From positions 1-23,517 of the forward strand of contig JBCBJZ010000048.1 of NCBI GenBank assembly GCA_038522635.1: a stretch of DNA of 23,517 bases, written 5' to 3'. The notes below the pieces were generated by a model. That model had not been told where the DNA came from. It did no database searches and was given only the letters and a program-made list of their open reading frames with translations. The stretch is from JBCBJZ01 sp038522635. GTDB taxonomy: Bacteria > Pseudomonadota > Alphaproteobacteria > Rhizobiales > Hyphomicrobiaceae. Both the position numbers and the translations under genes were made by a program. Positions 6,799 to 14,823 of the stretch are shown here, piece by piece. Position 1 is the stretch's first letter. Every line of letters starts with the position of its first letter.

Positions 6799-8028
6799 TT
6801 AATGCACGCGCCGTGAGGGGCTGCGCAAAGCGCGCAACGTGCGTTCAGCATCGCTCGCTGTGTTGTTGCCCGTGCTGACCCGTGAGCCTTCGCCGCTGCG
6901 TCGCGCGCCGTATTCGCTTGCGGGAAACAGCATGTGGGGCGAAGCGCGATAAACGCCTTTCGCCATCACACCGGTCTCATCGGGATTGATCTCTTCCGCC
7001 ATCAGCACGCCGCGCAACGTCGCGGGCTCGATGGCCTTGGCCAGCGCCACCGCCTCATCTTCGCTGTCGGCTGCCACGAGGTAGGCAATCAGCACGTAAA
7101 AGCGCTCATCATCGCCATCAACGCTGCTGAGGGCGCTGCCCTGCGCTCCCTGCGCGCGATGGGGCTTGCCATCTCGACCTTGCATTGCCCCGTCTTGCCC
7201 GCGCTCGAGCGGCAAAAACATATCATCCCCGTCATCGCCCTCAGCGCCGTCCCCGGTCGGCCATCCCTCCGGCCACGGGCCTTCAAGTTGCACCTCATAC
7301 ATCGTCCGCCGCGCCTCTTCGGTCTGCCCGTGGACAGCCCGCCACGCGTGGAAGACCTCATCGGGTTCCCGGCTCCAGGCGATCGCGGTCCGGCACGCCT
7401 CCACCGCGTCAGGCCGCCGCTCAAGCTGGTTCAGCGCGATGGCATAGGCGGCAAGCACGCTCGCCATCTCCATATCGGCGGCCTCAAGGTCGTCGGGGAA
7501 CGCTGTCTGCTCGAACGTGCGCACCGCTTCGCCCGGGCGGTCCGCTTCACACAATTGCGACACCCGCCGCTCAAGGATGCGCAACCGCAACCCTGTGTAA
7601 CGCCAGCTGGTCTCCCCGGTCGCCCATAGTGCATCGAACACGGCATCGGCCTCCGGCATGCGCCCCGCCCGCTCCAGCGTGATGACCTTGTTGAACTCGA
7701 GCGAGGCCACGCTGACGTCGGGCAAGCCGCGTGCGGCTTCGAACGCGTTCAATGCTTTGTCGTGATGGCCCTGGTCACAATAGAGGTTGCCAAGCAGTTG
7801 CCACAGCTCCCACACCGTTGGCATCGTCTTGACGCCGCGTTCCAAGGTGTTGACGGCCGATTGCAATTCGCCTTGCCGGGCAAGCGCGATGCCTTGGATC
7901 TCGAAGCCCACGGCTTGACCTTCGCGCTCAAGGGTTTCGCCGATGTCGATCGCCGATTCAAAATCGTAGTCGTCAAGGTGGGCGTAGCCATCCTCGACCA
8001 GATCTTCGATGTAGGCCTCGTTGCTCAT
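6799..8028 (-). CDS. TPR-repeat protein
   Basis: This encodes 409 residues with no signal peptide, probably a cytoplasmic scaffold. Tetratricopeptide-like helical pairs cover residues 8-135 (for example IQGIALARQGELQSAVNTL and LLGNLYCDQGHHDKALNAF), with looser repeats to about 230. A Gly/Asp-rich stretch at 255-305 is probably disordered. A short C-terminal helical region follows (YVLIAYLVAADSEDEAVALA), then a polar tail. The gene lies 76 bases downstream of the GlcF-like gene on the same strand and is likely the last gene of the glc transcript. Its ATG lacks a strong ribosome site. The role is unknown; TPR proteins usually hold complexes together. Confidence 0.82.
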   Translation of the reverse strand: MSNEAYIEDLVEDGYAHLDDYDFESAIDIGETLEREGQAVGFEIQGIALARQGELQSAVNTLERGVKTMPTVWELWQLLGNLYCDQGHHDKALNAFEAARGLPDVSVASLEFNKVITLERAGRMPEADAVFDALWATGETSWRYTGLRLRILERRVSQLCEADRPGEAVRTFEQTAFPDDLEAADMEMASVLAAYAIALNQLERRPDAVEACRTAIAWSREPDEVFHAWRAVHGQTEEARRTMYEVQLEGPWPEGWPTGDGAEGDDGDDMFLPLERGQDGAMQGRDGKPHRAQGAQGSALSSVDGDDERFYVLIAYLVAADSEDEAVALAKAIEPATLRGVLMAEEINPDETGVMAKGVYRASPHMLFPASEYGARRSGEGSRVSTGNNTASDAERTLRALRSPSRRVH

Positions 8029-8104
8029 TTCGCCGCTTTTCGCACACTTGAGCGCGGCGCACCATGCCGCGTAAAGCGCGACCCTTTGTGCGCCCGTCGA
8101 CCCA

Positions 8105-9730
8105 TCATGGCTGCTCCGTCCCGCTCGCGGGGCCCTTCATCGCGCCCTCCATCGAGCCTTTCGTCGAACCATTGGCGGGCGGCGAAGCGGGCACCGGCGG
8201 CGGCGCGCCCAACTCTTCGCGCAGCAAATCGACCGCCGCTTCATCAAATTCCTGCCGTCGTATCGGCCGCGCCGGCTCAGGCACATCACTGACCAGTTTC
8301 GCAAGCGCCTCAAGACCGCGCGGGACCGGGCCGCCATAGGCCCAATCGAGCAACTCGACGGTGTGGACGGCGGGCGGCACCAGCCGCGGCCGCTCAGCGC
8401 TGTTCAAATGCATAATGCTAGCGTAATCGCTCACCGCTACCGCATCGGTCTTCGTCGCGATGATTTGATCGTAAAGGCGGGCACGCAGCGCATCGGCCAT
8501 GTCAGGCTGCGTGTAGCGGTAGGCGCTATCGCCGCCACAGCAGGCGTAGGGCTGGTCAAGGGTCGCAACGGCGAAACCCGCGTTTTGCAGCAGCCGCCTT
8601 TGAGCGCCGGAGGGGTCGTTTGCGAACTGCATCTGCCCCCCTTCGTAGAGCGCGATGCGCAACGCTGACCACCGCTTGGGCGGCCCCATGTCGTAGTCGG
8701 CCAGGAAGTGCGAGACATCCTGCGTCAACCCGCTCACGATCTGCGCTTTCTCGTGCCAGTCGGCATCATGCTCGAACCAGGCGCCATAATCGCGCAACGC
8801 CTGCCAGCAACAGCCCGCGTTCGTTAAGATGGCATCGACCGGTTCGCGGTCGTGGGCCTTGAGCCAAGCGTCAATGTTGGTCTGCGCCTGGGCAAGCGCC
8901 TGGCGTTGCTGACCAAGGTTCATGCGCACCGCGCCACAGGCTTGCGCGCCAGCCGCGATCTCGACTTCGACGCCGCGCCGCGCCAGCAACCGGATCGTCG
9001 CATCGTTGATATCGGGCCGCATCACCTGGTGCGTGCACCCCGCAGAGAGCAGAACGCGGGCACGCCGCTCCTGCGTGGTCGCCGCCCGTCCTGGACCCTC
9101 AAAGGCGGCGGGTGCCGCGTTGGCGGCCACCGCGATGTCCATGACGCGCTCAAGTTCCTTGTAGCCTGCGCGGCCCAACACGCGGGCCAGCGGCCGTCCG
9201 AGCTTGGCCCACCGGCTCGCCAGCGTCAGACGGTCGGGGTTGGCAAGCACATCGCCGATCAGCCCCCGCGCGCTGCGCTCGCGACGCGGCCGCCCGCCCT
9301 GACGTTCGATATAGCGCCGCATCAGCAAAATCGCTTGACGGTAGGCCGCGCCGCGCGCGCCGTTGGCCATCGCTTCTACGAATGGGGGGCACCGGTCGAT
9401 ATGCCGGCGAAGTTCATCGTCCACCGCGCCGCCGTTGCGAATCATCTGCTCGATCATGGCCGCGTGGCCGCGCGGGGTGTCGCGCTCATCGTGGGTGATC
9501 AGGTAGACCGGGTGGCGCTCGTTGCCGATACCGCTGCGGTCAATCTGCGCGACGAGGTGCGCAAGCTCATCAAGCAGGGCGTCTTCGCTTTGATCGTAGC
9601 CCAGGTGCGGTGCGCGTGTTGTGAGGCCCGGTTGCGCCATCGGCGACGCGCCGGCCGTGATGGCCCCCTCACCCGTAGCGGTCGCCTGGCCAACAGGTGA
9701 CGTGATCGCAGGTCGCTTGGCCATGCTCAC
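8105..9730 (-). CDS. glcF: GlcF-like protein lacking the iron-sulfur ligands
   Basis: This 541-residue protein aligns by eye with GlcF, the iron-sulfur subunit of glycolate oxidase: HDERDTPRGHAAMIEQMI and RRHIDRC near residues 80-114, then two CCG-type domains (SAGCTHQV at 229; YACCGGDSAYRYTQPDMADA at 395-414). The ligands are nearly gone. The first CxxCxxCxxxCP site (about 58-75) reads VAQIDRSGIGNERHPVY with no cysteine. The second retains only C114. The first CCG reads ACG (264-266), and the YHxxCH and final GC motifs read YEGGQMQ and DYASIM. Only seven cysteines remain (114, 232, 265, 307, 308, 397, 398). The frame is intact, and its GTG start overlaps the glcE stop (GTGA); ATG at 9724 is the alternative. 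Normal glycolate oxidase electron transfer seems impossible, so it may be a structural or repurposed subunit. Confidence 0.78.
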   Translation of the reverse strand: MSMAKRPAITSPVGQATATGEGAITAGASPMAQPGLTTRAPHLGYDQSEDALLDELAHLVAQIDRSGIGNERHPVYLITHDERDTPRGHAAMIEQMIRNGGAVDDELRRHIDRCPPFVEAMANGARGAAYRQAILLMRRYIERQGGRPRRERSARGLIGDVLANPDRLTLASRWAKLGRPLARVLGRAGYKELERVMDIAVAANAAPAAFEGPGRAATTQERRARVLLSAGCTHQVMRPDINDATIRLLARRGVEVEIAAGAQACGAVRMNLGQQRQALAQAQTNIDAWLKAHDREPVDAILTNAGCCWQALRDYGAWFEHDADWHEKAQIVSGLTQDVSHFLADYDMGPPKRWSALRIALYEGGQMQFANDPSGAQRRLLQNAGFAVATLDQPYACCGGDSAYRYTQPDMADALRARLYDQIIATKTDAVAVSDYASIMHLNSAERPRLVPPAVHTVELLDWAYGGPVPRGLEALAKLVSDVPEPARPIRRQEFDEAAVDLLREELGAPPPVPASPPANGSTKGSMEGAMKGPASGTEQP

Positions 9731-11034
9731 GTCACCTCAAGCGGCATCAGCGCAGCCGCCTCATCAGCGCGTTGGGTCTCGCCGGTGTGTTGGGAGGCGG
9801 CCATCGTGGACCGCCCCTTGCGGCCGGGATTAAGGATGCCGGCTGGATCGAAGGCCTGCTTGATGCGGTCAAAGAGCGCTTGCACGGCCGGCTCATGCGG
9901 CTGGAACACGTCCACCTCGCCCCGCACTTCGGCGCTCGCGCGCACCAGCATCGCGTGCCCGCCCGACGTTGCCACCAAACGGCGAATGTCTGCGGCGCCC
10001 GCATCGCGCGCTGGCTGGACTTCCATCCACACCACACCACCACCCCAGTCGTAAAAGGCCCGCGCGCCCAGGTAACCGTCCACCGCCTTCACAAGGGCGG
10101 GCGCGCGCGTCGGCGCCACACTGACGCGCCAGAGCGGCGTTTGCGCCTCGTTGAGGACATGCAGTTGCCGGACCTCGTCCCAAAAGGCGAGCGAGGTCGG
10201 CTCGTCCATCGCCTCCACCTGTCCGTAAGCACGGATCGCGTGGAACACCGCATCGCGCGCATCGTCGAGTTGCCCGGGCCCCGTCTCAAGACGCAGCGCG
10301 GTCACGGGACGTTGCTGTTCGGCCAGTTCGGGCATGTGCAGACGCGCCGTGAGCGCCCCTTGCAGATGAATGGCACCGGTGACCAAGGGGCTGGCCGCCA
10401 GGCCCTGGCGCAAGACATCGACGGCGACTTCGTCGGGCTGGCCTTGGATAAGAAGCGTGCCCGTTTCCGCAGCAAGCGGCACCACGTTCAGCACGATTTC
10501 GGTGAGAACCGCCAGCGTCCCCCAACTGCCTGCGAGCAGCCGGGTCAAGTCGTAGCCGGCGTTCGCCTTGCGGGTGCGCCCGCCACACTTGATCAGATCA
10601 CCCTTGCCACTGATCGCCGCCAACCCCAGCACGTGCCCGCCAACGGGCCGTGCGAACGCCGTTGAGCCGCCGCAGCGCGCGCCCCCAAAGCCGCCCGCGA
10701 TCACCCCACCGATCGTCGCCTGGCCAGGGGCATGGCCCACCAGCGTGCCGGCGTCGAGCGGCTCAAACGGCAGCATCTGCCCTTGCGAAGCGAGCAGCGT
10801 TTCAACTTGGGTGAGCGGCGTGCCAGCATGCACCGCGATCACGCGCTCGGAAGGTTCGTAAAGCGAGATCCCACGCAAGCCTTGCGTTGAAAGCGCCATC
10901 GCACCGTCGACCGGTCCGCCGATCAGGGATTTGCTGGCCGCCCCCATCACGGACACCGGTTTGCGGTGTGCGTTCGCCTCCTGCAGCAAGGCAACGAACT
11001 CCGCATGGTCGGTCGGTCTGCGTGGTCCACTCAT
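9727..11034 (-). CDS. glcE: Glycolate oxidase FAD-binding subunit GlcE
   Basis: This 435-residue protein is a PCMH-type FAD-binding subunit. Family features seen are GAASKSLIGG (31-40), LRGISLYEPSERVIAVHAGT (53-72), GQMLPFEP (85-92), ATIGGVIAGGFGGARCGG (106-123), KANAGYDLTRLLAGSWGTLA (156-175) and a C-terminal FDPAGILNPGR. In typical GlcE the segment after the GPRR motif carries an RD before VLG; here that segment is FARPVGGHVLG, so the usual Arg-Asp is missing, and KNVAGYD is altered to KANAGYD. With GlcD and GlcF it would form glycolate oxidase, feeding electrons to the respiratory chain. The start is ATG at 11032-11034 with only a weak ribosome site; its stop overlaps the glcF-like start, consistent with translational coupling. 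Confidence 0.85.
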   Translation of the reverse strand: MSGPRRPTDHAEFVALLQEANAHRKPVSVMGAASKSLIGGPVDGAMALSTQGLRGISLYEPSERVIAVHAGTPLTQVETLLASQGQMLPFEPLDAGTLVGHAPGQATIGGVIAGGFGGARCGGSTAFARPVGGHVLGLAAISGKGDLIKCGGRTRKANAGYDLTRLLAGSWGTLAVLTEIVLNVVPLAAETGTLLIQGQPDEVAVDVLRQGLAASPLVTGAIHLQGALTARLHMPELAEQQRPVTALRLETGPGQLDDARDAVFHAIRAYGQVEAMDEPTSLAFWDEVRQLHVLNEAQTPLWRVSVAPTRAPALVKAVDGYLGARAFYDWGGGVVWMEVQPARDAGAADIRRLVATSGGHAMLVRASAEVRGEVDVFQPHEPAVQALFDRIKQAFDPAGILNPGRKGRSTMAASQHTGETQRADEAAALMPLEVT

Positions 11035-11115
11035 CGTAAAGGTTGCATCTTTCAGCTTGCATCAAGTTCGATGCGCCTGGGCGACGGCAAAGCTCCCGCG
11101 CACCTTAACCGTTCG

Positions 11116-11220
11116 ACCTTGAACGCGGGCTATGTGGACATGGGCACTCTCGACACGGGCACTTTGAACCATGGGCGCCTTGAACGTGGCCAGCCCGAAC
11201 ATGGGGGCCTTGATCAGGGC
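11116..11220. repeat. Seven degenerate 15-bp tandem repeats between glcD and glcE
   Basis: Seven consecutive 15-bp units start at 11116, 11131, 11146, 11161, 11176, 11191 and 11206; the first four end in GGC or GGG (for example ACCTTGAACGCGGGC and ACTCTCGACACGGGC). A diverged eighth unit may precede at 11101. Read on the plus strand, the units spell five-residue repeats of the type xLxxG (TLNAG, YVDMG, TLDTG, TLNHG, RLERG, QPEHG, GLDQG). The array fills most of the 179-base spacer and its last unit overlaps the 3' end of glcD. Confidence 0.75.
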
Positions 11221-12755
11221 CGCGCAAGCCCGACGCCTGCTCGCGCGGTCTTCGCCCGACTTGGCGGCAAGACTTTGTCCCGGTTCAAACGACCGTCGGC
11301 GTCGAACGCGTGCTTGATGGCGCGCATCAGGTCAAGTTCGGCCGGGGAAAACTGCTTGTGCATCGCGTTACGGTGCCGGCGCCCGATGCCGTGTTCCCCA
11401 CTGATGGCGCCACCCGCCTCGATGGCAAGCGCCACGATCTGATCGACCGCTTCGCTGACGGCGACCGCGACGCTTAAATCCTCTTCGCGGTAGCGCACAT
11501 ACCCATGAAGCGTACCATCACCGAGGTGGGCCATGACCGCAAGCTGCCCCCCTGCCGCCCGACAGATGTCCTTAGCCTGTTCGACCACGTCGTCGAGAGC
11601 GCCCAACGGCACGTTGGTCTCGAAGAAGCAGACGCTCCCCTCGTCATGGAAGGCACGATAAGCGCTCGCCCAGGAGTGCCACAGCGTTTGAGCGCCGCCG
11701 TCGCTTGGTGCCTCGCCCGCTTCTGAGCGCGCGCGATCGCCATCTCCGCCTGGGTCCATGGGGCTGCTCGAAACGGCGCCCGGTAGGGTGATCGTGGCAT
11801 GAAGCGGTCTGAGCAGGCTTTTCAAAGCTTCGATCTGCGCCTCGAGTTGCGCAGGGGCGCCATCAAAGATGAAGGCAATCGCGCAGGCTGCATTCTGCGG
11901 CCAACCGGCCGACTGGTGACGCTCAAGCGCACGTAACGAGGCGCGGTCGGCATACATCATCATGGACGGCTGCAGCGCACTGCCCAACACCGCTTGCGCC
12001 GCCTTGACCGCCCGCTCCAGCGATGGCAGCGCCGCAAATAGTACCGCCTGCCCGGGAGGACGCGCGCACAGTTTGAGCTGCGCTTGCGTCACAATGCCGA
12101 GGTGCCCCTCGCTGCCTGCCAGCAGGCCGATCAGATCGAGGCCGGCGGCATCAAGCTCGCCATCGCCAAGGGTCACCAATCGGCCGTCCGCCAGGACGGC
12201 ATTGACCGCGATCACCTGGTCGCCGAGACCGCCATCGTTGAGGCTTCCGGGCCCTCCGGCCTGGTTTGCCAGCGCGCCCCCGAGCGTTGCTGTCGCTCTT
12301 GTCGCGGGATCGCACGCCAAACGCAAACCATGGCGCGCGGCAGCGGCGTCGATGTCTGCCAGCCGCGCGCCGGCTTCTGCGCTGATCGTGAGGCTGGCTT
12401 CATCCACCGCATCGATTCGCGTGAGGCGCGACAGCGCGATCACCACATCGGCTTCGTCCGGCGCTGCGCCCGCGACCCACGACGTTCCCGCTCCGCGAGG
12501 CACTATGTTGAGGTTATGCTGGGCACAGTGCGTCACGACCGCGGCCACCTCTTCTGCGGAGCCAGGGCGCACCACCAGGGCCGGCAGGGCGGCGTCTTGC
12601 GCCTGCGCATCTCCCATGGCCGCCGCGCTGTAAGCGGCACGTCCCGCCCGCCCCATCACAACGTTGTCGTCGCCCAAAATCGCTTGCAACGGATGCGCTT
12701 TGGGGGTCCCTCCGCGCTTACTCTCGAGCCAAGGCAACCTTTTCTTTTTGGTCAT
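11214..12755 (-). CDS. glcD: Glycolate oxidase / D-lactate dehydrogenase catalytic FAD subunit GlcD
   Basis: This 513-residue flavoprotein oxidises 2-hydroxy acids such as glycolate or D-lactate. The FAD domain shows PRGAGTSWVAGAAP (86-99), DPATRATATLGGALANQAGG (149-168) and LLAGSEGHLGIVTQ (211-224). The C-terminal catalytic domain shows the metal-site motif HLGDGTLH (410-417), SGEHGIG (452-458) and FDADGRLNRDKVLP (484-497). Compared with common GlcD, GNxxxNAGG is changed to GALANQAGG, and NPGK to NRDK. A polar low-complexity insert lies at about 328-356. The ATG is preceded by GGAG at good spacing. It is the first gene of the glc operon and is divergent from the LysR gene, its likely regulator. 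Whether it is still a glycolate enzyme is uncertain given the altered GlcF partner. Confidence 0.85.
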   Translation of the reverse strand: MTKKKRLPWLESKRGGTPKAHPLQAILGDDNVVMGRAGRAAYSAAAMGDAQAQDAALPALVVRPGSAEEVAAVVTHCAQHNLNIVPRGAGTSWVAGAAPDEADVVIALSRLTRIDAVDEASLTISAEAGARLADIDAAAARHGLRLACDPATRATATLGGALANQAGGPGSLNDGGLGDQVIAVNAVLADGRLVTLGDGELDAAGLDLIGLLAGSEGHLGIVTQAQLKLCARPPGQAVLFAALPSLERAVKAAQAVLGSALQPSMMMYADRASLRALERHQSAGWPQNAACAIAFIFDGAPAQLEAQIEALKSLLRPLHATITLPGAVSSSPMDPGGDGDRARSEAGEAPSDGGAQTLWHSWASAYRAFHDEGSVCFFETNVPLGALDDVVEQAKDICRAAGGQLAVMAHLGDGTLHGYVRYREEDLSVAVAVSEAVDQIVALAIEAGGAISGEHGIGRRHRNAMHKQFSPAELDLMRAIKHAFDADGRLNRDKVLPPSRAKTARAGVGLARP

Positions 12756-12974
12756 TCTGACACTCCACTTTCGTCATATAGACCAAAGGCTATGGAATTT
12801 TCTACCTGTATATCATGACTTTAGCTTGTCATGAAATATTTTCAAAACTTTAGATAAAGATCTTATCATTATCGCGGAATGGGCGACACACTATCGCCGT
12901 CGCCGACGCCAATGTGACGCTTGTTCATAACGGAACGAACATGCCCTCGCCGGGGCAGCGAAAGGACCAGGACC
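12756..12974. promoter_or_regulatory. AT-rich divergent control region, glcD / LysR
   Basis: The stretch at about 12765-12885 is markedly richer in A and T than the flanking genes. It holds TCATGAC (12813-12819) and GTCATGA (12828-12834), a perfect 7-bp dyad with an 8-base spacer, and a second dyad, GATAA (12853-12857) with TTATC (12863-12867). Such dyads between a LysR gene and a divergent operon usually bind the LysR tetramer. Exact promoter boxes cannot be assigned. Confidence 0.6.
12961..12966 (+). promoter_or_regulatory. Ribosome binding site deciding LysR start
   Basis: AAAGGA lies 8 bases upstream of GTG 12975, supporting that start over the in-frame TTG at 12921. Confidence 0.55.
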
Positions 12975-13967
12975 GTGACCGCCATCACAGATCTTGAAAT
13001 ATTCGCCCGCGTTGCACGCACGGGTAACATGTCAGCCGCGGGGCGCGAAATGGGGTTGTCACCCGCCGTCGTCTCCAAACGCGTCAGCCTGCTCGAAGAG
13101 CGGCTCGGCGCGAGGCTTTTTCAGCGCACCACGCGCCAACTCACTTTGACGGAAACCGGGGAAGGCTACTTCAAGCGGGTCGTCGACATCATCGCGCTCA
13201 TCGATGAAGCCGAAGACTACGTGTCGCGCCGCAACACCAAGCCGCGTGGCCAGCTCAAGGTGACCGCGCCGACGTCGTTTTCGCGGCTTCACATCGCGCC
13301 ACATTTGCCGAAATTCCTGGAGCGTTATCCCGATATCGAGCTCGACTTCGATCTGACGGACAACTTCTCCGATATCATCCGCGAAGGCTTCGACCTGGCG
13401 GTCCGTATTGGCGAGCTGCAGGATTCATCACTGGTCGCCAAGAAGTTGGCGCCCGACACCCGGGTGATCTGCGCCGCCCCCGCCTATCTGGAGCAGTTTG
13501 GCGAGCCAACCACGCTCGATGACCTGGAGTTGCACAACTGCCTGTCCGCAGGCGCGCAGGATTATTGGCGCCTCGATGGCCCGGATGGTCCGCACCAACT
13601 GAAGGTGCGTGGCAACATTCGCTCCAACTCAAGTGAGTTCATCCGTGAGGCGCTCCTCGCTGGCCTGGGCCTGGGCCTACGGTCGATGTGGGATGTGGGC
13701 GAAGAGCTGAAAAGCGGTGCGCTGCAAGTGGTGCTGCCGGCCTACCAGGGTACCGGCGCCAGCCAGATCTACGCGGTTTATCCCTGCCGCGACTTCATGC
13801 CGGCCAAGGTCAACGCCTTTATCGATTTCCTGTCGGAACTCTACGGTCGCCAACCGGGCTGGGAACAGGCCGCCCCTGGCCGTAACGGGAAACCGCGCCT
13901 GGAAGTGGTGAAGGGCAGCGCCAACGACACGGGCATTGGCCTCGATCAGAGTGCCGCCGCACGCTGA
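12975..13967 (+). CDS. LysR-family transcriptional regulator
   Basis: This encodes 330 residues from GTG 12975, chosen because the LysR fold starts there (TAITDLEIFARVARTGNMSA) and AAAGGA sits 8 bases upstream; the longer TTG start at 12921 would add 18 unlikely residues. The winged helix-turn-helix covers residues 3-62 (GREMGLSPAVVSKRVSLLEE; RLFQRTTRQLTLTETGE). The effector domain covers about 90-295 (GQLKVTAPTSFSRLHIAPHL; DLAVRIGELQDSSLVAKKLA). Proteins of this CrgA/DmlR-like branch usually act on the neighbouring divergent operon, here glcD, with a small carboxylate as the likely inducer. The shared AT-rich region contains dyads suited to its binding. Confidence 0.9.
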   Translation: MTAITDLEIFARVARTGNMSAAGREMGLSPAVVSKRVSLLEERLGARLFQRTTRQLTLTETGEGYFKRVVDIIALIDEAEDYVSRRNTKPRGQLKVTAPTSFSRLHIAPHLPKFLERYPDIELDFDLTDNFSDIIREGFDLAVRIGELQDSSLVAKKLAPDTRVICAAPAYLEQFGEPTTLDDLELHNCLSAGAQDYWRLDGPDGPHQLKVRGNIRSNSSEFIREALLAGLGLGLRSMWDVGEELKSGALQVVLPAYQGTGASQIYAVYPCRDFMPAKVNAFIDFLSELYGRQPGWEQAAPGRNGKPRLEVVKGSANDTGIGLDQSAAAR

Positions 13968-14002
13968 CACGCACTGACGTCTGAGGGTGGCCAAGACCGG
14001 CT

Positions 14003-14042
14003 CGTGCGTAAGCGCGGCTCCAAGATCGTGGGTAAGCGCGGC
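14003..14042. repeat. Direct repeat, 16 bp twice
   Basis: CGTGCGTAAGCGCGGC (14003-14018) and CGTGGGTAAGCGCGGC (14027-14042) match at 15 of 16 positions with a 24-base period. CCAAGA also occurs twice nearby (13991 and 14020). Confidence 0.6.
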
Positions 14043-14110
14043 CACACCCATCAGCCATCGCAGCCTAACCAGGCACAGCCACTTGCGGCATGACATCTAA
14101 GCCGTGATCG

Positions 14111-14136
14111 GGCCGGCGCGCCACCAAGCGCCGGTC
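14111..14136 (+). terminator. GC-rich hairpin downstream of LysR gene
   Basis: CCGGCGC (14113-14119) and GCGCCGG (14128-14134) pair around an 8-base loop. The stem extends to 9 bp with one G-T pair. It lies about 145 bases after the LysR stop and has no T-run, so termination is only possible, not shown. Confidence 0.35.
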
Positions 14137-14312
14137 ACCTGTTGGACGGGGTCCGACCGAGGCGCGCTGCCCATGCCTTGCCCCGTCAGGTGCTTCACCG
14201 CTGTTCAGGGCTGAGGATCAGGCGGCGCGCCCTTTCGCGCTTTGTGGGCTCAGCACGCTTTGCTAGATGATAGCGCGTCACGACGTCTTGAACCTCGCGA
14301 GAACCAACACGC

Positions 14313-14732
14313 ATGTGCGCATCACGAATGGCCCTGGCGCTCGGCTTCCTGTTCGCCCTACAGGCCTTCACACCTGCCCCTGCCCACGCTGCTGGACCTG
14401 ACGTGGCCTACGGTGAAGAGCTCTTTCGAAAGTGCCGCCAGTGCCACACCATCGGTACGGCTGCGCGTCACGGGACCGGGCCCGCGCTCAACGGCATCAT
14501 CGGCATGAAAGCCGGCAGCCAGACCGCCTATCGTTATTCGCCAGCCATGAAGCGTGCAGGCGCCAGCGGCGTCATCTGGACGGCCAAGACCTTGCAACGG
14601 TATCTGAAAGCGCCGGCGGCGATGGTGCGCGGTACGAAGATGCGGTTCGCCGGCCTCAAAGACGAAGCCGACCGCGCCGATCTCATCGCCTATCTTGCAC
14701 GCTTTGACGCCAAGGGGCAGGTTCGCAAGTAG
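14313..14732 (+). CDS. Class I c-type cytochrome, periplasmic
   Basis: This 139-residue precursor has a signal peptide (ALALGFLFALQAF, cleavage probable after AHA at residues 24-26). The haem site is CRQCH (41-45); GTGPALNGIIG (54-64), YRYSPAMKRAG (73-83) and GTKMRFAGL (107-115) with axial M110 are typical of cytochrome c2/c-550-type proteins, as is the closing helix RADLIAYLARF. It is exported and carries one covalently bound haem c. Placed before lutA and near the glc genes, it may accept electrons from hydroxyacid oxidation or serve the respiratory chain generally. ATG 14313 and ATG 14328 are both possible starts. Confidence 0.9.
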   Translation: MCASRMALALGFLFALQAFTPAPAHAAGPDVAYGEELFRKCRQCHTIGTAARHGTGPALNGIIGMKAGSQTAYRYSPAMKRAGASGVIWTAKTLQRYLKAPAAMVRGTKMRFAGLKDEADRADLIAYLARFDAKGQVRK

Positions 14733-14823
14733 CCGTGCGGGCCATCGGTCCCCGAGCAAAAGCCGTCGTCTGCCAAGCAGCCCTCGCACGGAGCTGCTCA
14801 TAGGCTGCGAAAAACTTAAGCCC

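Larger units (their letters stand above)
13968..14312. other. Intergenic region with direct repeat and GC hairpin
   Basis: No convincing gene is seen in these 345 bases. They contain a direct repeat at 14003-14042 and a strong hairpin at 14111-14136, listed separately. The promoter of the cytochrome c gene is probably in the last 100 bases, but I cannot place it. Confidence 0.4.

Noticed and set aside
8852..10665. Two long plus-strand open frames (8852-9700 and 9772-10665)
   Set aside because: They are antisense to the GlcF-like and GlcE genes and show no domain; they reflect codon bias.
10966..11442. Plus-strand frame containing the xLxxG pentapeptide run
   Set aside because: Its ends overlap glcE and glcD antisense and it has no ribosome site; the repeat itself is reported, but not as a gene.
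12921..12974. Longer LysR start at TTG 12921
   Set aside because: The extra residues are Arg-rich and outside the LysR fold, whereas GTG 12975 has a good ribosome site and fits the fold start.
14695..14823. Longer LutA start inside the cytochrome gene
   Set aside because: The added segment is not LutA-like and overlaps the cytochrome c coding end; ATG 14824 is simpler.
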